A stretch of DNA of 40,811 bases from Chitinophagaceae bacterium. Lineage in GTDB: Bacteria; Bacteroidota; Bacteroidia; Chitinophagales; Chitinophagaceae. The translations under genes and the position numbers were made by a program. A model generated the notes under the pieces. That model saw only the letters and a program-made list of their open reading frames with translations. It was not told the DNA's origin and did not search any database. The DNA lies in contig VFKL01000079.1 of assembly GCA_009885535.1 (NCBI GenBank), forward strand, positions 1 through 40,811, read 5' to 3'. The stretch's first letter is position 1, and each line of letters opens with the position of its first letter. Positions 1-9,695 of this stretch are shown here, one piece after another.

Positions 1-1
1 T

Positions 2-103
2 AATGGTTTTGCTATTTTAAGGTCTGTTGTTGATACATCTAAAAAATCAGGTCAAAACATTTTGAGTGCTTTAATGACCGTTGCTAAATTGGGGACTGAA
101 TAG
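2..103 (+). CDS. C-terminal fragment of a protein truncated by the window edge, possibly a transposase C-terminus
   Basis: Open frame from the window start, NGFAILRSVVDTSKKSGQNILSALMTVAKLGTE*, ends in TAG at 101-103. The LRSVVDTSKKSGQNILSAL pattern resembles C-termini of IS66-like transposases. Too short for certainty. Confidence 0.35.
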   Translation, partial: NGFAILRSVVDTSKKSGQNILSALMTVAKLGTE

Positions 104-200
104 TTACAATAATTCAATTTTCGTAATTCTTTAATTGATAAATTAAAAAATTTAAAATTCCCCTAAAAAAAACTAATATTGCGCAATAATTGAACTTACA

Positions 201-1649
201 ATGCTATTTAATTCTCTAAACTTTGCAATCTTCTTACCGATTGTATTCATCTTATATTGGTTTGTAACAAAAAGTAATTTAAAGGCTCAGAATATCTTAT
301 TACTCGCTTCAAGTTATTTCTTTTATGCATGTTGGGATTGGCGATTTATGTTTTTATTGGTGTTCTCAACAATTTTAGATTATTATACGGGAATTAAAAT
401 CTACGAATCAAACAACAAAAAAAGAAAACTGCTATGGTTGTGGATTAGTATCGGAATAAATTTGGGTTTTCTTGGAGTTTTTAAATATTACAACTTTTTT
501 GCTTCTTCTTTTGCTGATGCACTTTCCGTTTTTGGAATAAAAACAAATTTGAGTACATTACAAATTATGTTGCCAGTAGGTATTTCCTTTTATACTTTTC
601 ATGGATTATCATATGTTATAGATCTTTATAAAGATAGAATTAAACCTGAGCGAAATTTTATTGACTATTCCCTTTTTGTTAGTTTTTTTCCACTTCTTGT
701 GGCTGGCCCAATTGAAAGGGCAACACATCTTTTACCTCAGATTAAAAAAAGTAGAAATTTCGATTTGACTAAATCTATTGATGGGCTTAGACAAATATTA
801 TGGGGCTTATTTAAGAAAATAGTAATAGCTGATAATTGTGCAGAATTTGCAAATGAAATATTTAATAATTCAGCTCATTATTCAGGAAGCACATTATTAT
901 TAGGTGCAGTGTTTTTTACTTTTCAAATATATTGTGATTTCTCAGGTTACTCTGATATTGCATTAGGTACCGCTAGGCTGTTTGGAATTGATTTGTTGAG
1001 AAATTTTGCATTCCCATATTTTTCTAGAGATATTGCTGAGTTTTGGAGGAGATGGCATATTTCATTATCATCATGGTTTAAAGATTATCTCTACATTCCA
1101 TTAGGTGGCAGTAAAGGTGGAATGTGGGCAAAAATCCGTAATACATTTATTATTTTTATTGTTAGCGGTTTTTGGCATGGGGCTAATTGGACTTTCATTG
1201 TTTGGGGATTTCTAAATGCATTATTTATCATGCCTTCGATTATATTTAATACAAACAGAAACAATCTAAATATTGTTGCACAAGGGAGGTATTTACCTAC
1301 AATAAATGAATTTTTTGCCATTACAAAAACCTTTTTTTTAGCAGTACTTGCTTGGATTTTCTTTCGTGCTACTAATGTAACCCATGCGTTTGAAATACTG
1401 AGTAAAATATTTTCAAAATCAATAATTTCTGCACCAAGTTTTAAAGGTAGTGCCAATTCTTTCCCGATTCTTATTCTATTGGTAATATTTAATATTGTTG
1501 AATGGTTGGGCAGAGAACAACAATTTGCAATTGCTAATATGGGGCTAAATTGGAAAAGACCAATAAGGTGGGCTTTTTACTATGTAATAATATTTGCTAT
1601 TATTTATTTTGGAGGAAAAGAACAAAATTTTATTTATTTCCAATTTTAA
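201..1649 (+). CDS. MBOAT family O-acyltransferase (AlgI/PatA-like)
   Basis: 482 aa polytopic protein. AGPIERATHLLPQ, CDFSGYSDIALGTARLFGI, FWRRWHISLSSWFKDYLYIPLGGSKGG and SGFWHGANWTFIVWG are typical of the AlgI/MBOAT family, including the conserved His. Confidence 0.95.
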   Translation: MLFNSLNFAIFLPIVFILYWFVTKSNLKAQNILLLASSYFFYACWDWRFMFLLVFSTILDYYTGIKIYESNNKKRKLLWLWISIGINLGFLGVFKYYNFFASSFADALSVFGIKTNLSTLQIMLPVGISFYTFHGLSYVIDLYKDRIKPERNFIDYSLFVSFFPLLVAGPIERATHLLPQIKKSRNFDLTKSIDGLRQILWGLFKKIVIADNCAEFANEIFNNSAHYSGSTLLLGAVFFTFQIYCDFSGYSDIALGTARLFGIDLLRNFAFPYFSRDIAEFWRRWHISLSSWFKDYLYIPLGGSKGGMWAKIRNTFIIFIVSGFWHGANWTFIVWGFLNALFIMPSIIFNTNRNNLNIVAQGRYLPTINEFFAITKTFFLAVLAWIFFRATNVTHAFEILSKIFSKSIISAPSFKGSANSFPILILLVIFNIVEWLGREQQFAIANMGLNWKRPIRWAFYYVIIFAIIYFGGKEQNFIYFQF

Positions 1650-1655
1650 TTTTCA

Positions 1656-2561
1656 ATGAAAAAATTTCTCCTTACCATAACATATTTTATAATACCATTG
1701 TTGGTTTTATTTCTTTTTGTAGAATTCAAATTACGAACGATTAACAGTGAATATGAAAAAAAACAGAAAGGGTTGGTGGAAAAAAGTAGCGAAATTGAAA
1801 TCTTAATTCTTGGAAATTCTAGATCAGATAATGGTTTGAACCCTACATTTTTCAGCAAGCCTGCTTATAATTTGGCTTATGGATCTCAAACAATTTTGTA
1901 TGATAAACAATTGGTTTTAAAATATTTGCCCATTTTGAAGAAATTAAAACATGTTGTTTTAAGTTTAGATTATCACTCATTATCTTCAGGTTATTTGCAA
2001 GAAAGAGATTTTTTTTATTATCATTACTTTGATATAAATGTTAAGAACAAAAATTTTATTAAAGAAAAACTTTCATATTTTTTCTATGTATACACACCTA
2101 AAATTTCGATTACACTATTAAAAGAAAATAAAAATGTCAAAATGGTTAATGGTTGGTCTGGTCATGATTCATCAATCTCATCGCGATTAACAGAAAGATA
2201 TGGAAAAGAGCGAGCTCAAAGCTTTGATTTGGCAATTAATCAAAGTCGTAAAACAAAAGAATATATTGAAGTTCAAAAAGAATACGAAGATTTAATTCGT
2301 TTTTTGAATGAAAATAAAATTACGCCTATAATCACTACGGCGCCATGTAATAAGCCGTTTACTCAATTTTTAGACGAAAAAAACATTCAATACAATCTTG
2401 AGTTTATTCAAAAAATGAAAAGAAAATACAATTTAGTTTATCTTAATTCACTTAATGATTCAGCTTTCAATGTGTCTGATTTTTATAACAATGATCACTT
2501 AAATAAAAAAGGAGCAGAAAAGTACACGAAAAAAATTGACAGTTTGATAATTAAACAGTAA
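1656..2561 (+). CDS. SGNH-like protein, probable partner of the MBOAT acyltransferase
   Basis: N-terminal membrane anchor, block-I-like ILILGNSRSDNGLNP, and C-terminal NNDHLNKKGAEKY resembling the SGNH block V DxxH. Starts 6 nt after the MBOAT gene. Confidence 0.6.
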   Translation: MKKFLLTITYFIIPLLVLFLFVEFKLRTINSEYEKKQKGLVEKSSEIEILILGNSRSDNGLNPTFFSKPAYNLAYGSQTILYDKQLVLKYLPILKKLKHVVLSLDYHSLSSGYLQERDFFYYHYFDINVKNKNFIKEKLSYFFYVYTPKISITLLKENKNVKMVNGWSGHDSSISSRLTERYGKERAQSFDLAINQSRKTKEYIEVQKEYEDLIRFLNENKITPIITTAPCNKPFTQFLDEKNIQYNLEFIQKMKRKYNLVYLNSLNDSAFNVSDFYNNDHLNKKGAEKYTKKIDSLIIKQ

Positions 2562-2668
2562 AATAATTTCTACAGTTTAATTATCAATAAACTACGCTAA
2601 CCTTTTTGTTGGATTATAAAATAGTTGTTTGGTATTTAACCTCAAAAACCTCCCAAACCTCAACTCCT

Positions 2669-3211
2669 CTACTCCCCACCCCCCTTTTCTCCAACAAACC
2701 AATGTTCTTTGTTTTTAAATAAAACATTAAACGTGGTTAAAGTACCATAAATACGGGTGATGTATTGTTGAAGATTTACTTTTTCTTCATCACTTAAAAT
2801 TTTGTGTGCGTTGATTTGTTGTTCCATTACACGAAGTCTGTCTCTAAGCATTACAATTTTATGAAAGAATACATCCACAGGAACTTCCTTTGGTTTTTGA
2901 GATTTGTCTGCAGGTTGTAAGAGCATTACTCCACCTTTCCATTTATCGCCTAATGGTACAATTTCATTTACATCCGACCACATGCGAAGTATTTTTAAAA
3001 GCGAACGTTCTACATCCGAAATCGTTTCCAATTCTAGTGTAATATTTTCCGGGATGATTTCATCCATTTGCGGATCTGTTTTGTCAATTTCTTTTATACC
3101 CACATTTATAAAGGAAACCAAATACGTTGCATATTTTACGCCAACAATTACGCCTGGCCCATGTTGTGTATGTTGAAATCTTGTTCCAATCCCTAAATTC
3201 ATTTGATCCAT
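2669..3211 (-). CDS. conserved hypothetical protein
   Basis: 180 aa ORF with coding-like composition. N-terminus LGIGTRFQHTQHGPGVIVGVKYATYLVSF resembles an SH3-like/CarD-like N-terminal segment; family not certain. Confidence 0.7.
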   Translation of the reverse strand: MDQMNLGIGTRFQHTQHGPGVIVGVKYATYLVSFINVGIKEIDKTDPQMDEIIPENITLELETISDVERSLLKILRMWSDVNEIVPLGDKWKGGVMLLQPADKSQKPKEVPVDVFFHKIVMLRDRLRVMEQQINAHKILSDEEKVNLQQYITRIYGTLTTFNVLFKNKEHWFVGEKGGGE

Positions 3212-3258
3212 AATGATGTATTTAATTTTTTTTCAAAAATAATAGATTTTACGAAACC

Positions 3259-4149
3259 TTAATTTTTATTTTCAATGGGTTGAAGGTGATACCCTTTTTT
3301 TTGAAGCAATTGAATCAATCCTTGTTCACCAAAAAGATGACCAGCGCCAACAGCAACAAACAATGATGATTGGGGCATAAGTTGTTCAAATTGATTTACC
3401 CAATTCATATTTCTATTGTCGAGCAAATTTGCTTTCTGATTTTTAAACTCAGGATCAGTTTCAATCAGCTTAATAATTTCTATTGCATTTTGACTTCTGT
3501 AGCTATTCAGCAATTGTTCGAAATTGACTTTTTGTTTTTGAAAATCATCAATCAATTCCATTAAAGATTTGGCTTGCTCTTGATATGAAACATTGTCTAA
3601 TAATGCAGATTGAAGTTCAATTGTTTCAAGTCCCTTTATTTGCTTTTTGGCTTTTTTAGCTTCGAGCATGATTGCTTCTTCCAAAGAACCTGTTTGTTTG
3701 CAAGTCATCATCAACGGATAAAAAAGTGCTTGTAAAAAAGCAGGTTTCATATTGTCAAAAAAAGATAAACTCATTTTTAATGAATCTTTGAAAAATTTGC
3801 TTGCTCGATCATAATCTTTTTTTGACAGTAATTTACTTAACGATTCACCATCTTTCATTTGTATAAAATCCATTGCACCAAATGTATTCTTTGAATCACT
3901 CAGATCCATTTCCATTACCAACATATTGGCATTAGATAACGCATTCGTAAAGTTTTTAGAAAACACCATGTCTTCTTTACACATCAAATGAAACGTGCCA
4001 AATAAGTAACTTGGTTTTGATAATCCTTTACCCGAAACTTCCCACAATAAACTGTTGTCGTTTTTTTGATATGAAACTTCATTTGTTTGGGCGAAGCAAG
4101 ATGCGATTATCCCAAGAAAACTAAATAAAAATAATATTGATTTTTTCAT
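3259..4149 (-). CDS. TraB/GumN family protein
   Basis: LLWEVSGKGLSKPSYLFGTFHLMCKED near the N-terminus and FVAVGAGHLFGEQGLIQLLQKKGYHLQPI at the C-terminus are TraB/GumN motifs. Signal peptide supports the start at 4149 rather than 4173. Confidence 0.88.
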   Translation of the reverse strand: MKKSILFLFSFLGIIASCFAQTNEVSYQKNDNSLLWEVSGKGLSKPSYLFGTFHLMCKEDMVFSKNFTNALSNANMLVMEMDLSDSKNTFGAMDFIQMKDGESLSKLLSKKDYDRASKFFKDSLKMSLSFFDNMKPAFLQALFYPLMMTCKQTGSLEEAIMLEAKKAKKQIKGLETIELQSALLDNVSYQEQAKSLMELIDDFQKQKVNFEQLLNSYRSQNAIEIIKLIETDPEFKNQKANLLDNRNMNWVNQFEQLMPQSSLFVAVGAGHLFGEQGLIQLLQKKGYHLQPIENKN

Positions 4150-4153
4150 GATA

Positions 4154-4176
4154 ATGATTAAGTGAAAATTCAAAAT
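4154..4176 (-). repeat. 23-nt start-codon-proximal motif, divergent copy
   Basis: Minus strand ATTTTGAATTTTCACTTAATCAT: 20/23 identical to the copies at 29512 and 38215; 4 nt upstream of the TraB/GumN start (4149). Confidence 0.6.
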
Positions 4177-4287
4177 TTAAAAGTCAAAAAAGCCCATTTT
4201 TTCTTATCCATTTTATATTTTTCATTTTTCACCCGCAACGGCGTGCAAGTTTTCACTTTTTACTTTTTACTTTTTAATTTTTACTTT

Positions 4288-6135
4288 TTACTTTTCAATT
4301 TGATACAAAGCCCCACCTTTTATAAAATGCTTGTTTATTTTTTCTTCAACTTTCGAATCTACTTCTACTGGTGGCGCATGATGAGGCTTAATTCTGGCAT
4401 CTATGATTAATGGGCCTTTACAACCCCAATGTTTATTTTCAACAAATGCATGTATACCATGAATATCATGAGATGGATTGCAACGCGTAAATGTAACCCA
4501 AAGGAAGTTGTTTAAAGTTTTGGATACAAAATCAGCATCATCACACAAAACAATTAATGCGATTTCTGAATCATCATTGGATGAATTTGAAAAGGATAAT
4601 TTTGAGTTTAAAATGGCTAATTCGGATTCTATTTGCTGATTATTTTTATATGCACCCATTTCAATGGCAACCACACCAGGCATGGCTATTTTACATTTAT
4701 ATGCTTCTTGCAATGCTTGAAATTGCTGAGGAATTTCATTCGCTAATTTTCTAATAATTTCTCCATAAGCGGCAATCACCACTTTGCTTCCACTGTTTAA
4801 AGATTCACCAGAATAATCGAGTGTATCAATCGTTGTTTTGGTATAAAAATGTACGTCTCTATCCCAATGAACCCTTTCCAGCAAAAACTCAAAATATTTT
4901 TTTATGTCCTTAGTACTTAATTTGTTTTGTTCATCAGCAGTAATGAATAAAAACTTTGCCAAACTTAATTGTCCGGTGCCCAACATTCTATTGGCAATAG
5001 TAAGTAACTCTGCGGGTTGTTTTGTAGGCATGTAAGGCGTATATCTTTCGCTACCAATGGCTATCAGCAATGGATGTACGCCGGCTGCATCAACTGCGTT
5101 TAATTCCTTTAACCCCGGAACCTCATGTTGTATGGCATCTCCAGTTATTTCATGGATCAATTCTCCAAAGCTAGTATCTTCTTGTGGTGGTCGACCTACA
5201 ACGGTAAATGGCCAAATCGCATTTTTACGTGCATATACTTTATGGACACGCATCAATGGAAAATCGTGCTTTAAACTATAATAGCCCAAATGGTCGCCAA
5301 ATGGACCTTCGGGTTTATTTTCTTCGGGATAAACTTCGCCAGTGATGACAAAATCAGCGTCGGTGCTGATGCAAAATCCGTCTTTGTAGGCATATCGAAA
5401 TCTTCTTCCGCCCAAAACTCCAGCAAAAGACAATTCACTCATTCCTTCGGGAAGTGGCATTACTGCCGAAACGGTGTGTGCTGGAGGCCCGCCAACGAAT
5501 ACGCTTACTTTTAAAGGTTGATTTTTTTTATTAGCAACAGTTTGATGTATTCCTATGCCTCTATGCAGTTGATAATGTAACCCAATTTCTGTGTCTTTTT
5601 GATAATCATTGCCATTCAACTGAATGCGATACATGCCGAGGTTAGATTTTCTTATTCCGGGATGATTCATATCTTCTGAATATACCTGAGGCAAGGTTAC
5701 AAATGCGCCTCCATCCATTGGCCAATGCTGGATTAGAGGCAAGTCGCTTATTTTAATTTCACTAAATAATGCAGGTTTGAAAATGGGGTTTTTAAATGGA
5801 ATTGATTTCGTGGCTGCAAATGCTGCAGACAAAGATTCTAATGGATTCTTTAATGCAGATAATGGATCATTTTTAAGTTGAATCAAACGCTCCACCGTTT
5901 TCAATTGATGTCTAAAAATGAATCTGCTTCTTTCAATGGTGCTAAAAATATTGGATGCAGCTCTGAAATTTGAGCCTTTTACATTTTCAAAAAGTAAAGC
6001 CGGTCCCTTTGATTGATAAACCCTCAAATGAATAGCGGCCATTTCTAAATAGGGATCAACAACTTCTTTAATGCGGATAAGTTGGCCATTTTTTTCTAAG
6101 TCAATCAAACATTGTTCCAATGATGCATAGGCCAT
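4288..6135 (-). CDS. UbiD family (menaquinone-type) decarboxylase
   Basis: 615 aa. VGGPPAHTVSAVMPLPEGMSELSFAGVLGGRRFRY, EGPFGDHLGYYSLKHDFPLMRVHKVYARK, PFTVVGRPPQEDTSFGE are UbiD family motifs. Confidence 0.92.
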   Translation of the reverse strand: MAYASLEQCLIDLEKNGQLIRIKEVVDPYLEMAAIHLRVYQSKGPALLFENVKGSNFRAASNIFSTIERSRFIFRHQLKTVERLIQLKNDPLSALKNPLESLSAAFAATKSIPFKNPIFKPALFSEIKISDLPLIQHWPMDGGAFVTLPQVYSEDMNHPGIRKSNLGMYRIQLNGNDYQKDTEIGLHYQLHRGIGIHQTVANKKNQPLKVSVFVGGPPAHTVSAVMPLPEGMSELSFAGVLGGRRFRYAYKDGFCISTDADFVITGEVYPEENKPEGPFGDHLGYYSLKHDFPLMRVHKVYARKNAIWPFTVVGRPPQEDTSFGELIHEITGDAIQHEVPGLKELNAVDAAGVHPLLIAIGSERYTPYMPTKQPAELLTIANRMLGTGQLSLAKFLFITADEQNKLSTKDIKKYFEFLLERVHWDRDVHFYTKTTIDTLDYSGESLNSGSKVVIAAYGEIIRKLANEIPQQFQALQEAYKCKIAMPGVVAIEMGAYKNNQQIESELAILNSKLSFSNSSNDDSEIALIVLCDDADFVSKTLNNFLWVTFTRCNPSHDIHGIHAFVENKHWGCKGPLIIDARIKPHHAPPVEVDSKVEEKINKHFIKGGALYQIEK

Positions 6136-6159
6136 TTGGGAAATTTTTATAAATGAAGT

Positions 6160-7011
6160 TTACAATTCAGGACAATTATATAAATGCTTTACTTTTTTAT
6201 ACCGCATTGTTTTGTCTTTACCTTTTGAATCTAATAAAAAGCTACAAGTTAATCCAGAAAAATAATAAAAATCTTTGTTGTTTGGATTACCCCTCACTGT
6301 ACCTGTTTGTGGATAAATCTCTCCATTATACAATTGATTTCCCTTGTAAGCCATATCTACAGCTATTTGTCCTCTATTACGAAACAATAAATCTTTATCA
6401 ACGTATTTGCCACTAACATCATCAAGATAATCCGTATTAGTGATGCGCAATCCTATTGAATATTTTAAACGTATTTTTTTATTTAAAAAAAACTGAACTC
6501 CACCACCAAAAGGAATGCACCAACTTGTTAAAGCATATTTTTCTTTGCCGGAAATGAAACCTTGACCCTCTGTACTCAAATCAGATAAATAAATGCGTGT
6601 ATCGCTTGAACCAACATTTACATAAGGATCAAATGCAAAATAACCTACACCTACATAAACAAAAGGTGTGGCATTATGTTCGTATAAATTAAAAAGATTG
6701 TATTCTAATTCTAAATCAAACTCGTAGATATCTGAATTGAAACTGAGGTTTCGTTTGAAATTGTTTTTATTGAAATGATCATTCGCGTAAAGTTTACCCG
6801 AAAAAAAAACAAGGTTTGTAAAAATGCGGTTTGTGCATTCGAAATTGAATCCCACACCTTTTACTGCTTTTGCTGTTTTTGGTAGAAAAACAGACTCTTG
6901 TAAATCGCCTTGATAATTAGAACCGCCCAAAAAGATACTGGTGTATAATTTTTGGGCGGAAATCTTATTTGAAAGAATTAAACAAATCAATACTATTAAA
7001 CATTTTTTCAT
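6160..7011 (-). CDS. outer membrane beta-barrel-like protein (DUF6089-like)
   Basis: Signal peptide MKKCLIVLICLILSNKISAQ, then LYTSIFLGGSNYQGDLQE... and repeated alternating beta-strand pattern. Internal Met at 7011 fits the signal peptide better than the ORF start at 7038. Confidence 0.7.
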   Translation of the reverse strand: MKKCLIVLICLILSNKISAQKLYTSIFLGGSNYQGDLQESVFLPKTAKAVKGVGFNFECTNRIFTNLVFFSGKLYANDHFNKNNFKRNLSFNSDIYEFDLELEYNLFNLYEHNATPFVYVGVGYFAFDPYVNVGSSDTRIYLSDLSTEGQGFISGKEKYALTSWCIPFGGGVQFFLNKKIRLKYSIGLRITNTDYLDDVSGKYVDKDLLFRNRGQIAVDMAYKGNQLYNGEIYPQTGTVRGNPNNKDFYYFSGLTCSFLLDSKGKDKTMRYKKVKHLYNCPEL

Positions 7012-7055
7012 GTTATTGATTTCGTAAAAAAAAATCAAGCTTAAAATCGCAGTCT

Positions 7056-8039
7056 TTATTTCTTAATATACATCACTTCTTTTATCAACTTTACCGTTCT
7101 TTCAATATCTGGTAAATACGCGGAAACTAAATTTGGCGCATAATGCATTGGCGCATCAGCAGATGTAATTCTTCGAATTGGCGCATCCAAATAATCGAAT
7201 CCTTCTTTTTGTATTCTATACGTAATTTCAGATGATATTGAAGCAAATGGCCATTGTTCTTCAACAATTACCAAGCGATTTGTTTTTTTAACGCTTTCTA
7301 AAATAGTGAACCAATCCAACGGACGAATGGTTCTTAAATCAATTACTTCTGCGCTGATGTTTTCTTTTTGTAATTCTTCCGCAGCACCTAGTGCTACTTT
7401 CATCATTTTATTAAATGAAACAATGGTTACATCATGTCCTACCCTTGCCACATTTGCTTTTCCGATTGGAATTAAATATTCAGTTTCAGGTACTTCACCT
7501 TTTTCACCGTACATTAATTCACTTTCCATAAATACAACCGGATCATTATCTCTAATGGCAGATTTTAATAAACCTTTTGCATCGTATGGATTACTTACTG
7601 ATATTACTTTTAATCCAGGAATATTGGCATACATGCTTTCAAATGAAGTAGAATGTTGCGCACCCAATTGACCCGCACTTCCATTAGCACCTCTAAATAC
7701 AATCGGACAACCTACTTGTCCACCACTCATTGCCAACATTTTAGAAGCCGTATTTAAAATTTGATCCAATGCCAAAACAGCAAAGTTCCAAGTCATAAAC
7801 TCTACTATTGGACGTAACCCATTTTGTGCTGCACCTACTGCAATAGCCGTAAATCCAAGCTCTGCAATTGGTGTATCAATTACTCTTTTTTCACCAAATT
7901 CTTCAAGCATCCCTTGACTCACTTTATAAGCGCCATTATATTCAGCAACTTCTTCACCCATTAAAAACACATTTTCATCTAATCTCATTTCCTCTTGCAT
8001 TGCTTCTCTTAATGCTTCTCTAAAGGCAATTTGTCTCAT
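7056..8039 (-). CDS. pdhB: pyruvate dehydrogenase E1 component subunit beta
   Basis: 327 aa: REALREAMQEEMRLDENVFLMGEEVAEYNGAYKVSQGM, RVIDTPIAELGFTAIAVGAA, VIDLRTIRPLDW, VIVEEQWPFASISSEI are E1-beta hallmarks. Confidence 0.96.
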   Translation of the reverse strand: MRQIAFREALREAMQEEMRLDENVFLMGEEVAEYNGAYKVSQGMLEEFGEKRVIDTPIAELGFTAIAVGAAQNGLRPIVEFMTWNFAVLALDQILNTASKMLAMSGGQVGCPIVFRGANGSAGQLGAQHSTSFESMYANIPGLKVISVSNPYDAKGLLKSAIRDNDPVVFMESELMYGEKGEVPETEYLIPIGKANVARVGHDVTIVSFNKMMKVALGAAEELQKENISAEVIDLRTIRPLDWFTILESVKKTNRLVIVEEQWPFASISSEITYRIQKEGFDYLDAPIRRITSADAPMHYAPNLVSAYLPDIERTVKLIKEVMYIKK

Positions 8040-8079
8040 GCTAATTTGATTTTTAGTATAGAAAATTAAATATTGTTGG

Positions 8080-8111
8080 CAAATTTATTCTATCATTGTC
8101 ACACAAACAAA
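8080..8111 (-). promoter_or_regulatory. Bacteroidota-type promoter upstream of pdhB
   Basis: On the minus strand: TTTG (8111-8108), 20-nt spacer, TAAATTTG (8087-8080), matching the -33 TTTG / -7 TAnnTTTG consensus about 40 nt upstream of the pdhB start. Confidence 0.6.
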
Positions 8112-8223
8112 TAGTTGAGTAAATGATTGTGAAAATTAAAAATAAAGTACACAATTATTGAATAAATTTCAGAAACAGTAGAAAAATTATAAAAAATCGA
8201 ATAGAAATGATGTTAAATTCGAG

Positions 8224-8244
8224 ATACTGGATACTGGATACTGG
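8224..8244. repeat. three tandem copies of ATACTGG
   Basis: ATACTGG-ATACTGG-ATACTGG at 8224-8230, 8231-8237, 8238-8244, then a degenerate ATGCGAG. Confidence 0.85.
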
Positions 8245-8601
8245 ATGCGAGATTCTAGGTTCAACTTTAATCACTTGTTGTAAAAAATAAACCCCAACCC
8301 ATAAATTACAAACTTTTCACTATTTACTTTTACTTTTTAATCTCATCTCCAATTCCATCATTAGTCATTTTTAAAAATACTATTATCGTTTACTTTTAAC
8401 CCAGATTTTGCAGTTGGAATCGTGATGAAAGGGAAAAAGGCAATAAAGACGCGTGTTTGAGCCGATTTTCTGGTCGAGAACATATTGGAATATGATAAGA
8501 TAAAAAAGTCAAGCAAACGCTTGTATTTGCAGCATTTTTTTCTTGTAATAGATTTCAACTGAAAAATATGGGTTTAATCAAATAAATTAAACGACAATAA
8601 A

Positions 8602-8751
8602 ATGGGAAATCTGCTTTACACAATTACAACCATACTCGTTATTCTTTGGGCTATTGGCTTTATTGGTTTTCACCTAGGTGGGCTAATACATATACTTTTA
8701 GTGTTCGCGATTGTTGTTATTCTATTAAGAGTAATAAAAAGGTTCAACTAA
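8602..8751 (+). CDS. small hydrophobic lmo0937/DUF5670-like membrane protein
   Basis: 49 codons, below the ORF-track cutoff: MGNLLYTITTILVILWAIGFIGFHLGGLIHILLVFAIVVILLRVIKRFN*. Matches the pattern of the lmo0937-type two-helix family. Confidence 0.82.
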   Translation: MGNLLYTITTILVILWAIGFIGFHLGGLIHILLVFAIVVILLRVIKRFN

Positions 8752-8898
8752 AATTTAAGAAGCTAATTTTTACGAGTGGGTATTTTTAATAGCACATTGC
8801 AATTGACCCAATTAGTAACCAAATCGGCATTTTGCTAAAAATAGCGAACTAAATGGCGATTAAAAAATTTATACTACATAACATCAAAATCAAAATTT

Positions 8899-9450
8899 AT
8901 GAAAACGAAGTACGCAGGAATTTGCCAAAAAGCATGCATATTAATTTCAGCCATTTTAATGGTGACTTTCACAATGGGACAATCAACTCACAAAGACAAA
9001 AGGATTTTGAGGGATTCAAAGAATGCAAAAAATTTGTTTATCAAAGTTGATCCAACAATAAAAAAATGGTTTGATAATGCTTATGGTTACGTAATTTTTC
9101 CAAATGTGGGCAAAGGTGGATTAGGTATAGGTGGTGCATTTGGTAATGGAATCGTGTTTATAAACAATACCGCAATTGGCAGGGCAAATTTATCTCAAGT
9201 GAGCATCGGCTTTCAAATGGGGGCTCAGGGTTATAGAGAAGTTATTTTCTTCGAAAACAAAAGCAATATGGATGATTTTAATGAAAATAAATTAAAATTA
9301 TCTGCACAAGTTTCTGCTGTATTGGTGGCAATAGGCGCTGCTGCAAATATTAATTATTCCAATGGGATTTTAATTTTTACTCATCCAAAAGGTGGCTTGA
9401 TGTATGAAGTTTCTGTTGGTGGACAAACATTCAATTATGAGAAATTTTAA
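8899..9450 (+). CDS. YSC84-like (lipid-binding SYLF-type) secreted protein
   Basis: Signal peptide, then KKWFDNAYGYVIFPNVGKGGLGIGGAFGNGIVF and GFQMGAQGYREVIFFENKSNMDDF, characteristic of YSC84/SYLF domains. Confidence 0.87.
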   Translation: MKTKYAGICQKACILISAILMVTFTMGQSTHKDKRILRDSKNAKNLFIKVDPTIKKWFDNAYGYVIFPNVGKGGLGIGGAFGNGIVFINNTAIGRANLSQVSIGFQMGAQGYREVIFFENKSNMDDFNENKLKLSAQVSAVLVAIGAAANINYSNGILIFTHPKGGLMYEVSVGGQTFNYEKF

Positions 9451-9695
9451 ATCAAATAACTCCTTAAAAAATTTAAGACTTTTCAATCATAATTTTATAC
9501 AATGATTTCAAGTGTAAAATCCGGATTAAATTAAATGCCTTTTTTGAGAAATTTATTATGCCAAATTATAATGGTGATATTGTTGGTGTGAAAAATGTTT
9601 AAAGAAATTTGCTTTAATTATTACACATGTTTTAATAATATTTATCAAACATGCACAAACAAATAATTGATTTTTCTTTTGGAAGTAAAAACCAA

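Noticed and set aside
1091-1456. 121-aa minus-strand ORF inside the MBOAT gene
   Set aside because: Fully antisense to a strongly supported MBOAT coding region; no recognisable domain.
4250-4300. TTTTTAC-rich stretch as a CRISPR or structured tandem repeat
   Set aside because: Low-complexity and irregular, with no spacer structure; better explained as the A-rich half of the bipartite intergenic element.
7306-7671. 121-aa plus-strand ORF inside pdhB
   Set aside because: Antisense to the well-supported E1-beta gene; likely a by-product of its codon usage.
8361-8558. 65-aa minus-strand ORF in the pdhB/lmo0937 gap
   Set aside because: Short, low-complexity, no recognisable motif or clear start signal; insufficient to call a gene.
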